Assembly: GCA_902729315.2 (NCBI GenBank)
Contig: LR746271.1
Span: forward strand, 3,556,001 to 3,620,000
DNA from: Spirodela intermedia
Lineage: Eukaryota; Streptophyta; Magnoliopsida; Alismatales; Araceae
Direction of reading: 5' to 3'
Length of the DNA: 64,000 nucleotides
Made by a program: the position numbers and the translations under genes. Positions 33,782-45,686 of this stretch are shown piece by piece (position 1 is the stretch's first letter; every line of letters begins with the position of its first letter). The notes under the pieces are model-generated. The model saw only the letters and a list, made by a program, of their open reading frames with translations. It had not been told where the DNA came from and searched no databases.

Positions 33782-35851
33782 TTACTAATATACCCTCGCT
33801 AACTCTCCCCCTAGCTTCTGAAACCGTAGCTAACTCGGACTCTACAGTCCCAATTTTCAATTTTCAATTTTGAAACCGTAGCTTCTGAAACCGTATCTTT
33901 TTATTTTCAATTTTGCTTCCTTAGAAACGAATGATTGGATCCGTCAAAAAGGCCGACCCCCACGTCAAGAGCATGCTCGGTGGTACCTTAATGGGCCATG
34001 ATGATTTCAGCCCACAAATGGCCCCGGCTGTTCTGTCTACATCGACGAATGGGATCCACGTCAGCAAGAAAGAAGAAGGCAGTTGACGGGACTAACTGAG
34101 GAGACGTGCGGGGTCCATCTCTCCACCCACGTGATTCCCTGAGTCTTCGGAAGGGCAATGAAGCTGGTGGGTCCCAAGCAATTGGCCCAATAACAAGACC
34201 CGTCAAGTGGGGACCACACGACGCTTCCCTTCAAAGCCAAGCCTTCCTTCCGCCGCAGGGAATTAATTTATTCTTTTTGTATTAGCTTACCGTCAAGAAA
34301 ATCCTTTTCTGTAATATTTTTAAAGCAAAAAAATTACAGAAAAAGAATCTTATCGACTTAGCTTCGACTGGGCCCATGGGCTTTCTGGTCACAACACCCT
34401 GCTTACGTGAGGATCCAATAATTTAAAAGAATCTAATAGCTAATCAATTAATAATTGTAGAGAGAAAGAGAGGGTACTGGTCGTGTTAATAATTTCGGAG
34501 GCAATAGTTGTCCTCTGCGCGCATTATAGACATTACCAAGTCATCGGCCTCATCCAGAGAGCAAAGGTTATTTGCATAAAACTCCGTGTTCAGAAGTATA
34601 AAAGCAAGTATTTGCGTTAGGTTTTCTTATTTGCAAAAAACTAGCAAAGTCATTAAGCACGTGGTGAGATTCCCGTGAGAAGGCTTTTAGAGGGAGGGAA
34701 CCCTCACGTTGATCTGTTAATACACGTTGCCCCACGTCATCAACCTCATCATTAAGCAAAAGGTTATTGACCATAACCTCCAAGGAAGACTCAGACGTGC
34801 AAAAGTACCCTAGGATAAATCCTATTAGATTAACGGGAAAATCCTGAAAAAAAATGTTTTTCATATTTTTTTCTCTGTCATGTTGTAGCATCGGACGGTT
34901 GTCGTTCGATCCGTCAGAGAGCTGGAACGGAAGGGTAATTCTAGCTGGATCGATATGGTTGCCCGACACGTCGACAGCGGCCTTCGCTTAATCAGTATGA
35001 TCGGAGCCCACCGGCCGATCTCGAAAGATCGGCTGACTATGGGCCGTCCGATCCAAACCCGGTTTCGCGATATGGGGTCCCCATTATCCGTTTCGAGGGC
35101 TTACACAACACCACGGGATCCCCAAAGGAGTCACATGGGGTCACCCACCACGGGTGTACGGGCACGTGCCGGTGGACGACCGGCCGAACGCCACGTCACG
35201 CTACGTTGTTGGCGGGACCTGCACCGCCTCTGGGAGGTTCCCCAACGGATGTCCGGCACGTGTCAGTCGCCTCACGATATCTAATTCCCGGGAAACGCAG
35301 AAACGATCCCAAAAATCGTCACCCCTAACCTTGGGAGGAAGGAAAGGGAAGGGGACAACCACCGCCGCCGCCGCCGCCGCCAGCATTCGAGCCGCCCTGC
35401 AACTCCGGCGAGGTTTCGCCGCGGTTCTGCACAGGGGAGCTTAGGAAGGAAGGATCGGAGCTCCAGTAGGCTGAGATTGCGGCGCACTGGTGGGATCCGT
35501 CCGATGCCGCCTCCCCGACTGAAACGGAGGAACCCTTCCGGGGAATGGATGGGGGCGATTGGCGGCGTTCAGATTTGGACTTCGGTTCTGCGTTGATCGG
35601 AAGGAGGTAGATTATCGACCGTGGTAGATTTCTGGTTCTTCATTTCATCTGGTCGTGTGATCGATCGTGTACAGAGGGAAGTGGCAGATGCGTGTGGATT
35701 TCGCCTACGAATGAGTTTCAGTGATCGAGGTTTATAAATCTTCTGTAGGTTTTTGTGGTTCTTTGTGAAGAAATCGGAGTTTGATGAGGTAGGGATTGGT
35801 GGGGAAAAGTTGGGAGATCAGAGAGGAACGGTGGCAGCGGGTGAGGAGGGC
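33782..35851. other. Intergenic region and carrier leader
   Basis: No gene can be supported. 34530-34830 has two diverged copies of a block (GTCATC..CCTCATC..AGCAAAGGTTATT) about 197 bp apart, probably transposon-derived; a 133-residue minus frame over it resembles nothing I know. 34890-35300 is GC-rich and has GGCACGTGCC near 35163. A (CCG)n run lies at 35363-35382. The carrier's 5' leader, possibly with an intron ending near 35748, fills the right part. Confidence 0.4.
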
Positions 35852-36964
35852 ATGAGCCTAGCGGCGACGGCGGCGGCGGCGGCGGATGAGGAGCAGGCGG
35901 CGCAGGCCGCGGAGATCCACTTGCCGGCGGACATCGACTGGCAGATGCTCGACAAGTCGAGGTTCTTCTTCCTCGGGGCGGGGCTCTTCTCTGGCGTATC
36001 GGCGGCGCTGTACCCGATCGTCGTCCTCAAGACGCGTCTGCAGATATCTCAGTCCCCGATCTCGTGCTTCCGCACCGCCGCCTCCATTATCCGGCACGAA
36101 GGGCCGCGAGGATTCTACCGCGGATTCGGCACCTCCATCACCGGCACCATCCCAGCTAGGGCACTGTACATGACGGCCCTCGAGGTGACCAAGAGCAGCG
36201 TCGGCGGCGCCACCGTACGGCTCGGCGTGCCGGAGCCGGCGGCGGCCACCATCGCCAACGCCGCCGCGGGGCTGAGCGCCGCCATGGCCGCACAGGTCGT
36301 GTGGACGCCGATCGACGTGGTGAGCCAGCGGCTGATGGTGCAGGGGAGCGGCGGAGGAGGAGGATCGGCTGCGCGGTACCGCGGCGGTATCGACGCCTTT
36401 CGCAAGATCCTCATGGTGGACGGGATGAGGGGACTGTATAGGGGCTTCGGCATGTCAATCCTCACCTACGCTCCCTCCAACGCCGTGTGGTGGGCCTCCT
36501 ACTCCCTGTCCCAGAGGACCATCTGGAGCGGCATCGGCTACTACCTCTGCAACCAGGGGGGCGGCGGCGGCGGTGGTGGCTACGACGACGGGAGGAGCAT
36601 CGTCGCCACCAGCAGCAGCGGCGGTAACGGGCTGACGCCGGACTACAAGTCGGTGGTGGCGGTGCAGGCGGTCAGCGCGGCGGTGGCGGGGGGCATGTCG
36701 GCACTGATCACCATGCCGCTGGACACCATCAAGACCAGGATGCAGGTCCTGGACGGGGAGGAGGGGGAGGGAGGGAGGAAGGGCCCGATGACCATCTCCA
36801 GGACCGTGCGAAGCCTCCTCCGGGAAGGTGGGTGGGGAGCCTGCTACAGAGGCCTCGGCCCGCGGTGGGCGTCCATGTCCATGTCCGCCACCACCATGAT
36901 AACAACCTACGAGTTCCTCAAGCGGCTCTCCGCCAAGACTTGCTCGCCGGAGACCGGCGCCTGA
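35852..36964 (+). CDS. Mitochondrial carrier, SLC25A44-like
   Basis: A mitochondrial carrier family (SLC25) protein of 370 residues, intronless. The three-repeat fold is visible from its signature helices: YPIVVLKTRLQ (repeat 1), TPIDVVSQRLMVQ (repeat 2) and MPLDTIKTRMQV (repeat 3). Each is followed by a G-X-R-G-F/L-Y-R-G-F or CYRGLG block. The N-terminal block AEIHLPADIDWQMLDKSRFF is characteristic of a plant subgroup close to SLC25A44, which in mammals imports branched-chain amino acids into mitochondria; the plant substrate is not known to me. Repeat 1 lacks the usual acidic residue in P-X-[D/E], as is normal in this subgroup. A Gly-rich loop with a Ser/Asp insert separates repeats 2 and 3. 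The first in-frame ATG is at 35852; upstream frame without ATG is leader. Confidence 0.93.
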   Translation: MSLAATAAAAADEEQAAQAAEIHLPADIDWQMLDKSRFFFLGAGLFSGVSAALYPIVVLKTRLQISQSPISCFRTAASIIRHEGPRGFYRGFGTSITGTIPARALYMTALEVTKSSVGGATVRLGVPEPAAATIANAAAGLSAAMAAQVVWTPIDVVSQRLMVQGSGGGGGSAARYRGGIDAFRKILMVDGMRGLYRGFGMSILTYAPSNAVWWASYSLSQRTIWSGIGYYLCNQGGGGGGGGYDDGRSIVATSSSGGNGLTPDYKSVVAVQAVSAAVAGGMSALITMPLDTIKTRMQVLDGEEGEGGRKGPMTISRTVRSLLREGGWGACYRGLGPRWASMSMSATTMITTYEFLKRLSAKTCSPETGA

Positions 36965-38560
36965 TCCCAACCCCTTAATCTCCTGCTCTCTCTTGCTCTT
37001 TTTCTATACATATCCCAGCTGAATGTGTTCTTTCTCCTCTCCTTCTCCTTCTCCTTCTTCTCCTTCTCCACCCCCCCCCCCCCCCCCCCTTCCTCCTCTT
37101 TTCATTTATAAATATTGCTAGTGTAGTCTTGCTTTCCTGAATAATCTCAGCTTCTCTGTCCCTGCTTCTTCTACCTGTCACCTGAGAATAGAAGGAGAGA
37201 GAGAGAGCAGAGCAGAGGCTTCTTCTTCTTCTTCTTCCTAGCTTGGATCCGGAAGGTGAGGTTGTCTTCTTGCTATCTGTGGCAGCCATTTCGCCAGACG
37301 CTTCTTCTTCCTAGGCTGGATCCGGAAAATGTGCACACAGGTAGGTGACTCTCCAATGTCCTACCTCTGTGACCCCCTCTGGTTCTTCCTCTCGCCGGAG
37401 GACCTGCCGGCGTCTTCCGCTGGCTCGGTGCTGCAATGGCAGCGATCTCTCTCTCTCTCTCTAAAACCCCGGCCGCCGCACCAACCCCCGTCGCCGGCGA
37501 AGGCGGAAGGCGGTTTAGACCGGTTCACCGGTCCGGTTTGACCCGGTAGATACCACCCGACCGGTTAAAAAAAATTCTCCCGTCCATTTCCCCAGCCTAC
37601 GTCATCACGTGAATCTCGCTGACGTGGACCTTGTCGTCTCTTTATCCCCTCCTAACTTCGATTGACAATCGTGCGGCTGGACTTCAACTCGACCACTAGA
37701 TTCCGCCATCTGGACGGTCCAGATCATCTTCTGGTTTACAATGGGAGATTCCCCATTTTTATTGGTCGTCCTCGCATTAATGGGCTCAGTAGCCTTCCCC
37801 CGTCCATCCCTCTCGAGATTAAAACAGGGGCCTATTTACATATTGGCCTAATAGAGTCATATGGTCCGATACGTGTGTCGTTTCACATCCCTTTCTTAAT
37901 TATCCCCATTTTTGTCTGCCATAAAGCCTCATATTATTTTCCTCCCAAATAACACGGACCGTCTAATTTCACTCTCTTTTGTAATTATTGCTGAAGAAGT
38001 CAACTCTCACTGAATTCGGAAGTCAAGCACCCAAATAAGAAGCCCTCCGCTGAGGTGATTTTTCGTATTTTCTGAGATCGCCTATTCTAGAATGGACAGC
38101 GATTCCTGATAGAATACGTTGACTAAAATAGATGGTCAACTCTCGAATTTCCTACCCGTTAACAAAAATGGATAAAAAAGGCAACTTGCCGTGGGAAGCA
38201 GGACCGGAGGTCAGCCCAAAAAATTCAAAAGCCTATTGACTCACAAATGTCAACCATCCGCGGTCAAGATCTCGGTCACCAAGCAGCCACAGTTTCCATT
38301 GACCCCTCTCGGCCAAGAGGCCTGTTATTCATTCACACACCAACCTGAGAAATAACGAGGAAAGACGGTGCGGAATGGAAGGAAGAGAAAGCAACGATCG
38401 GACGGCGGGGGTGCTTCCATGGTATCTTCTAGCTCGCCCGAGTGGCTTCTTGTCTGCCATATCCACGCCGGCTAGAAGCTCGAGAGGGCGCCCCTCCCTC
38501 AGCCGGAGACTGAAGAGCGAAGCTCCCCCTTCTGCCACTCTCTCTCTCTCTAGATCCTTT
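36965..38560. other. Convergent intergenic region, no gene supported
   Basis: It holds the 3' UTR of the carrier, a pyrimidine-rich stretch with a C homopolymer of about 20 (37070-37089), and a duplicated TTGGATCCGGAA/CTGGATCCGGAA near 37243 and 37316. A 70-residue frame at 37329-37541 begins with ATG but is low-complexity and unlike any family I recognise. The 3' UTR of the BREVIS RADIX-like gene reaches in from the right. Confidence 0.4.
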
Positions 38561-38676
38561 TCAGAGATACTGTTGGTGTATTCTGGCTCGGTTTTCCTCC
38601 CACCACAGGCGCGCGTGCATCTCGGAGAACCTCTCTCGACTGCATATGCAGAGTGAATTTACATCAACCCACAGGT

Positions 38677-38723
<47 letters not shown>

Positions 38724-39625
38724 TGAAGCGGACACGGCGGAGCTCGCGGATGCCGCCGGGGAGGGCACGGATGGTGATGTATACGCCTGGCTCGTCCTGC
38801 TCGACCCACTCTCTCTCTTGGTCGCTGGCGTTGCTGACGGAGACGGAGAGCTCGCCCGAACGGCCGTCCTCTGGGGAGGAGCTGGTCCTCCTCGAGGCGT
38901 CCACCGACGAGGTTTCCGTCTTGGCGGCGCTGATGCTTGACAGCGTGGGGGGGGCGGCGGCGAGTCCGCCGAAGTCGTGGCAGGACGAGCCCACGTCGGC
39001 GCCGCCGGCGTTCGGCGGCCGGTGGAGGTTCCGCGGGAGGCGCTCCGAGCTCGGCGGCGGCGTTACGGGGCTGTCCTCCGACGACTGAACCTTGGAGCTC
39101 TGAAGGGGACGAAGAAGAAGAAGAGGATTAAAATCCGAAGTAGTCACTGCCGAAGGGATATTCGGGGGAAGACAGGGGGGGAAAGAACCTCGTCCTCAGA
39201 TCTTGGCGGCGTGGGGAGGGGGACGGCCTGGTGGTTGAACCTCTGGACGTTGTACAGCTCCATGACCTTGTCGTAGTTCTCCGCCCACCACCTCTGCGCG
39301 TGCCATTTGTTGAACAACTCCCGGCTGCCGCCGCCATAAAAGCATAGACAATGAGAGAAGAACCAGCAGGAAAATTCACTCCCGCCACCATGATTAGCTC
39401 CGCTAAGAAAGCAATTAATTAAACAGAAGCCCTGAAAGATTGCATGGATCACTACAAAAGATTTGTAAAAACCCATGATGGGAGGACAGAAATAACAACG
39501 CCCTCCTTACTTTTCCAGACAGCCCTCCTCATTTCCAGGTCCCCCTCATCCTTTCCAGGGACAGCCAGTCTCTCAGGTCATGGGCACTCCCTTCTCCACC
39601 AGAAGCAAAGCTGAGATGGGGACGG

Positions 39626-39670
<45 letters not shown>

Positions 39671-40963
39671 GTGGGTTGGATGATTACCCGACAGGATCAC
39701 CAGATTCTGCGGGGAGGGCAGAAATTATTGGTGGGGATAATCGAGCCAACGGTGGCGGGGATCCGCTCGCTCACCAGAATCCGCGGCTGCCGTGGGGCGG
39801 CGAAGCGGACAACCCGGCGGCGCCACCGGGCCCAGGTGTAGTTTCATACTTCAGCAGATCGAGACAAAGGCGATGCCTGTTCTGCTCGTCGCTTTTGTCT
39901 TCTTTACAGGGATGAAATAAACTGTTGGATTTCACGGGATTGAATAGTAATTTCCGATCTCACATATTCTTCAATTAAGGATAAAAAAAATATAATGGAG
40001 TAGTTATCGGACCCGTTTGTAGGATCCGGACCCGGAATCCCTATTTGAGTGTCTCAAAATTCGTGCAGACCTGTGGAAATCGCGACCCGGTCAGACTCAC
40101 AGCTGGTCGTCCTGGAGAGCCGAGCGGACTCGGCCAGGACTCGTTCCCGACGCGGAAGTATAGAGAGCGAGGAAGAGAGAGAGAGAGGGGCGCCGGCGCC
40201 GGAGAAGATGGTGGCGAGTGTCCTAAACGGGACTGAAGATTGTCAAGTGTGTGGAGTGAACGGATCAGACTGTTGGAATTCGAGGGATGTGATAATCGCA
40301 CGGTACTGGATGATCCCGCTGAGAAAATTTGAAGCCATCGGGGGAGGGGAGATGGATAGACTGGTTCCGGCGACGGGGAGGAGAGAGAATGTGAGATGGA
40401 GAGAGAGAGAGGAAGAGGGAGAGGTGGTACCTGAAGCGGATCCTCTTGAGATCGTTGCCGCCGTGGGGGAGGGAGATGAAGGTGATGAGGACGCCGGGTT
40501 CCACCTGCGCTACCCACTCCCTCTGCTCCTCCTCGGCGACCACCACGCCTACCTCCGATCGCCCGCTCATCGATGGAGTAACTTCCCTCGGCGTAGACGA
40601 CGAGCTCCCGAGGCCGCTGCAAGCGGCGGCCCTCTGGTATGCGTAGTGGAACCTCTCCGATCCGGAGGCGGCGTCGGAATCGGCGTACGCCGCCGTCTGG
40701 CGGGCGCAGGGCTTGCACTGTCGGTAGGCTCCGGAGGCCTTCATCGCCATGTCCTTGATCTGGCCAACGCGGAAATCTTCAGGAGGACAAAACGACGAAC
40801 GCCTTCAGAATGAGGAAACCCTAGGCCATGGAGCCGTATCTACCTGCGCTGTGAGGGCTCTGATGGCGTGCCGAGTGCTCGGTGTCGCGGCGCCGTCCTC
40901 ATCCTCTGGCTCCTGCTGGAGCGAGCCGCCGATTTGCTTCGAGCAGGCGATGCACGTCAGCAT
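38561..40963 (-). CDS. BREVIS RADIX-like protein (5 exons)
   Basis: BREVIS RADIX family proteins are plant-specific membrane-associated regulators of auxin flux, protophloem and root growth, partnering with AGC kinases such as PAX. Exons on the minus strand: 40844-40963, 40431-40759, 39189-39324, 38723-39099 and 38561-38639, total 1041 nt, 346 residues, all GT-AG. The start MLTCIACSK and the ALTAQIKDMA and YRQCKPC blocks are the family N-terminus. BRX domain 1 (about 120-178) reads EWVAQVEPGVLITFISLPHG, then NDLKRIRF, with SRELFNKWHAQRWWAENY in the next exon. BRX domain 2 (about 289-346) reads EWVEQDEPGVYITIRALPGG, RRVRF and WWEENRARIHQQYL at the very end. Each domain is split at the same F-S codon by a phase-2 intron. 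The 83-nt last intron is nearly half CT repeat. The gene is divergent from PDAT1. Confidence 0.95.
38680..38719. repeat. (GA)n microsatellite at a BRX-like splice donor
   Basis: About 20 GA units on the plus strand (CT on the gene strand). They start only a few bases after the 5' splice site of the 83-nt last intron of the BREVIS RADIX-like gene. Confidence 0.9.
39631..39666. repeat. (GA)n microsatellite in BRX-like intron 2
   Basis: About 18 GA units in the 1.1-kb second intron of the BREVIS RADIX-like gene. It has no coding role. Confidence 0.85.
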
Positions 40964-42551
40964 CCTCTTCCAGATCGGCGAGATCGGGGGCGGGGGGTTG
41001 TTTGTGGTCGAGCTCTCTCGTAGGAGACTCCTCCTCTGCGAGAGAGCAGACAAGGACTACTGCTCCTGCTCAGGCGGCTTTAATAGCTTCCATCAATTCC
41101 TCTCTCCTCCCGCAGAGATTCCCCGTTGGCTTTAATTCCTCCCCTGTTGCCGCCGAGCTGGAAAACGAAAGCCCCACAGACACAGAGAGAGATAGAGATA
41201 TATAGATAGATAGAGAGAGAGAGAGAGAGCGCTAAATGAGGGGAGCTCGCTGCAATGGCTAGGGTTTGGAGAAAGTGGTGGAGGAGATCTCAAGGAAGAC
41301 GGAGGGGGATGGGCCTTTTAAAAACGGAGGGAAGGATTTGGTGGGGGGGTGGGGTTGCCACCAGGCGGGGCGAAGCAGGGAAGCGCCGTTTGGCACCGTT
41401 AGACTGGGCCCCACATCTTCGCCGACTATCCTCAACTCCTAGTCAACGGAGACTCCGCGTGGACGGAGACAAGGCGTACGATAAGCAGCATGAAAATGCC
41501 CAAATCAGCCTCCTTATCGCAGGGCGGATGTGGGGGTAGTGGGAGGCTTTTGCGTCTTTTCCCAGACTGAGAGGCCACCGCTCTACCTTTTTCCCTGGAG
41601 CAAATTTTAATAAATAACTGTAAAATTTTATTTCGGTGTTTTATATTATCCGTGACTGGAAAGTGCGGTTTTATTTTTTAAAAATATCGGCCACTTGCAG
41701 AGTATATGCGAAGGCATTAATTGCATGCCATCAAAAAATATTTTTAATATTTATTCATTTTTATAACGTCAGAGGTTTTGGCGTGGCCGGTGAATCGGCA
41801 GACTCGGCCGATTCAAACCGGGTCCAGATACGATGGAAGACTCTGCCTTGCCGGGTGGGGGACGGCGGACGACTGTACGGCTCCGCCGGCCTTGTCCTCC
41901 CTTTCTCTCTTAAAAAAACCTCTCTCTCTCTCTCTAGCTCTCTCTCTCTTGGGGCCATTGGTAGTCCGTTGGGAGTCGGTACGTGGTGACACGTACGGTT
42001 GCTTCACTTGCTTGGGTTGACCGCCAGGTGTTATTGTGGACCTGGTAACAAGTGATTCCCTTGGGCCCCCATGAGGGGAGGGGCCCATTAATGGGCGGAC
42101 CCTGTTTTTATTTGTGGGCCTAATTTAGTGGCCCGGCCGGAAATCGTCAGAAGTCTGGCCCATTGGAAACTTCGCTTGGCACGTGCAACACGGGCTGATG
42201 GCCGTACTATCCGGATCGCCACGTGCTCCTTCTGGGAGGTAGTGGTGTTTCTGTGAATAATGTGAAATCAAGGGCCTTTTAAAATTCGAGGATACGCCCA
42301 AGCGGCGGGGCCCAGTGAAGGGACCCGAACCATCCAGTGAGTGCCACGTATGCGGACGCCGTGATGATGTCATCAACCCCCCCTCCAACCCCCCCCCCCC
42401 TTTTTCTCCTCCGCGTAGCGAATTCGCTGCAAAAACCAGAGGCCCAGTTTCGCCGGCATTCTCCCCAAACCGAGAAGGCGGCGCCACCGCCTCTCAGCGG
42501 TCCGCCGGAGAGGGTAGAGTTCGATCCGGGGGGTGGGGAAGGCGGCGGAAA
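40964..42551. other. Divergent region between BRX-like and PDAT1
   Basis: No gene is supported. GA tracts lie at 41176-41230 in the BRX-like leader and CT tracts at 41922-41950. Site-II-like GGGCCC motifs cluster at 42063-42130, and G-box-like CACGTG occurs near 42180 and 42222. The PDAT1 leader has C-rich runs at 42379-42402. Confidence 0.4.
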
Positions 42552-43533
42552 ATGTCGATGCTGCGGCGGCGGAAGGGCAGCGCTCCGCCGGAGCTACCGG
42601 TTGGCGCCGGCGCCGTCGGAGTGGCGGAGGAGGAGGAGAAGAAGGCCGAAAGGGTGCCGGCGACCAGACAGAAGAAGGCGAAGTGGTCGTGCGTGGACAA
42701 CTGCTGTTGGTTCATCGGCTGCGTGTGCTCGGCTTGGTGGCTTCTCCTCTTCCTCTACAACGCCATGCCGGCGTCCTTCCCGCAGTATGTGACGGAGGCC
42801 ATCACGGGGCCGCTGCCGGATCCCCCGGGGCTCAAGCTGAAGAAGGAAGGGCTGACGGCGAGGCACCCCGTGGTCTTCGTCCCCGGGATCGTCACCGGCG
42901 GCCTGGAGCTCTGGGAGGGCCACCAGTGTGCCGACGGGCTCTTCCGGAAGCGCCTCTGGGGAGGAACCTTCGGGGAGGTGTACAAGAGGTGCGCCCGCTT
43001 ATCTCTCCTCTCCTACTCCTTCTCCTCTATTACCAGTCTGATCTTCTGCGCTGGTTCTTAGCGCCTTCTTGATGGGATTTCCTGATACTTCATTTTGCCA
43101 TGGATCTAGAGATACCTTTTGGTGAGCAAAAAGGCATCCGGTCTTCTTCCTCAGAATCTGTTCTCCAGTGACCAGGCCTTTTTATTTTATCTTATCGCAA
43201 ATCTTTTAATACAGCTTAGCCTTATTTTTTTTCATGTTGCTTGCTATGATTGGAACCTCTGCAGACCCTTGTGCTGGGTCGAGCACATGTCCTTGGATAA
43301 TGAAACTGGGTTAGACCCTTCTGGGATCAGAATCAGACCCGTTACGGGCCTTGTGGCCGCCGACTACTTCGCGCCAGGGTACTTCGTATGGGCCGTTCTA
43401 ATTGCTAATTTGGCACGTATTGGCTACGAGGAGAAGACCATGTACATGGCTGCATACGACTGGAGACTCTCTTTCCAGAACACCGAGGTACCCATCTACT
43501 CTTTTCTTTTTATTTAGTAATAATAATAATAAT

Positions 43534-43605
<72 letters not shown>

Positions 43606-45655
43606 AAGAAGAAGCATTCTGGGCTCCATGGATGCGCTTTCTCCATCTTACTGGCTTTGAATCGGATTGAACAGGTGAGAGATAAAACGCTCAGCAGGAT
43701 AAAGAGTAACATAGAACTCATGGTGTCGACGAACGGTGGAAAGAAGGTGGTGGTGATTCCGCATTCAATGGGAGTTTTGTATTTTCTCCACTTCATGAAG
43801 TGGGTAGAAGTACCAAGACCGATGGGGGGTGGTGGGGGCTCAGACTGGTGTGCAAGGCATGTAAAGGCTGTGATGAACATTGGTGGACCATTCTTGGGTG
43901 TTCCTAAAGCAGTTGCAGGTCTATTCTCAGCTGAGGCAAAGGATGTTGCTTTTGCCAGGTACTTTCTTCTTTCAGACTATGTCCTGGTGATGATTTCCTA
44001 AAACCTTTATTTCGTACCTACTCTTTCAGTTTCTGGGACCTGATGATCCATAATTGGGTTCCATGAATGAGTATTGCTCGGAAATACCCAGATTAGTTTG
44101 ATACCATTTTAGCAGTATTAAACGACGAATTCAGCTTAACAGGTTTCTGAAAATTGGAGACGCTGAAGAATGTTTTATAATCTCTTGGGTTTTATATCTT
44201 GAATAAGCACTTGTTTTCTCTTTACGACCGATCTCCGTTTACATTTCTCAACCTGGCAATACAATTTCCGAGATTCTTTAGGTTCTTGAATCAGAACTCA
44301 ATAGAAGAACTTAATAAATCTCGAAAAGGTGAAGACATATCATGGTCTTCCATTCCTGTTGGCGTAGATTTTTTATTTTCATTGGCAACTAAATCCGTGT
44401 TTTCTCTTTATGCCCAATTTCCATTTCCATTTCAACATTTGTTGGTAAAATTTCAGGTGTCTTCTTGCCTCATTAATCAGATTTCAATGAAAGAATTTAA
44501 TAAGAGTTAAAAAAAGTCGAAGACACATACATCTGACGGTTCTCCAATCTTTTGGGCCATAATTATTTTTTATCTTCAATGGAAATAAGCTGTCATTTTC
44601 TCTTTTTCCCCAATTTCCATTTCAATTTCCATTTGTTGATCCAATCTGAGGGTTCTTCTAGGTTAATTAGTCAGATCTCAGTTGAAGAATTTAATAAATT
44701 ATGAATATTAAAAGCATACAACCTGAGGAGTCTTAATTTCAATTTCCACTTGCTGCCCATTTGTTGATGCAATCTGAGGGATCTTTTAGGTTCAATAACC
44801 AGATTTCTAATGGAATAATTCAATAACCTTCAGTAAATCGAAGACATATTAAGTTTTTCCAATTCTTTTGGGTCGTGAACTTTTTTTGTTCAACCCACAA
44901 TGAGCTGTACCAATACGCGAACTATCTTTTTGTCTCTTTATGCAGGGCAATTGCTCCTGGTGTGCTGGACTCTGACCTGCTCGGTCTTCAGACTCTACAA
45001 CACGTGATGAGGATGACCCGCACGTGGGATTCGACCATGTCGATGATCCCAAAAGGGGGAGACACGATCTGGGGTGGCCTTGATTGGGCCCCCGAGGAGG
45101 GATCTGAATGTAGCTTTAAGAAACCTAAGCACAATGATTCTCAGGTGGCTGAGGACGTTAAGGCCGAGAAGGTGGTTCCCCCCTTAGATCATTCTAATTA
45201 TGGGAGGCTTGTGTCTTTCGGGAAAGATGTCTCTGTGGCTCCTCCATCCACCATTGAGCGGATAGAGTTTCGGGTAACTTCCCATAACCCACCCTACTCC
45301 ACTTTCTGTTTCCCCTGGTGATTCTTCAGATCAATTGGTCATTATGGTATCAATTTCATGGGACGTTCTAGGAAAATTGTGATCTTCAGTGATGACTCCA
45401 TTGCTATGTTTTTATTTAAGTTTATTTTAGTTAAAACTTTACCCTCCCGTGGCCAATCTACTCTTTACACGACCATGGTTATGAGCCAAAAAACGATAAA
45501 AAAACTATTTTCTAGTGTACCATCTTAGATTTTGGTAGGATCCTGTGGAGATGAATGCCTCAACATCGGTTTTTATTTTTTCTACTTTTTTTATTGAAAC
45601 TCTGCTTCCCAGGGCCAGTCAGCCTCCTTACAGAGATCCATTGTTCCTGTTCAGA

Positions 45656-45686
<31 letters not shown>

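Noticed and set aside
34568-34969. 133-residue minus-strand frame
   Set aside because: It overlaps two diverged direct repeats, resembles no family I know and has no exon-like borders; probably transposon debris.
35753-35851. N-terminal extension of the mitochondrial carrier
   Set aside because: The extended frame starts with TTG, not ATG; the first in-frame ATG is 35852 and the family start follows it.
37329-37541. 70-residue plus-strand frame beginning with ATG
   Set aside because: It is low-complexity with a CT-repeat-encoded Ser/Leu run, and shows no family resemblance.
43402-44001. 199-residue frame with poly-Asn and poly-Lys as a novel protein
   Set aside because: It is PDAT1 exons 2 and 3 read through intron 2, whose AAT/GAA microsatellite happens to be open.
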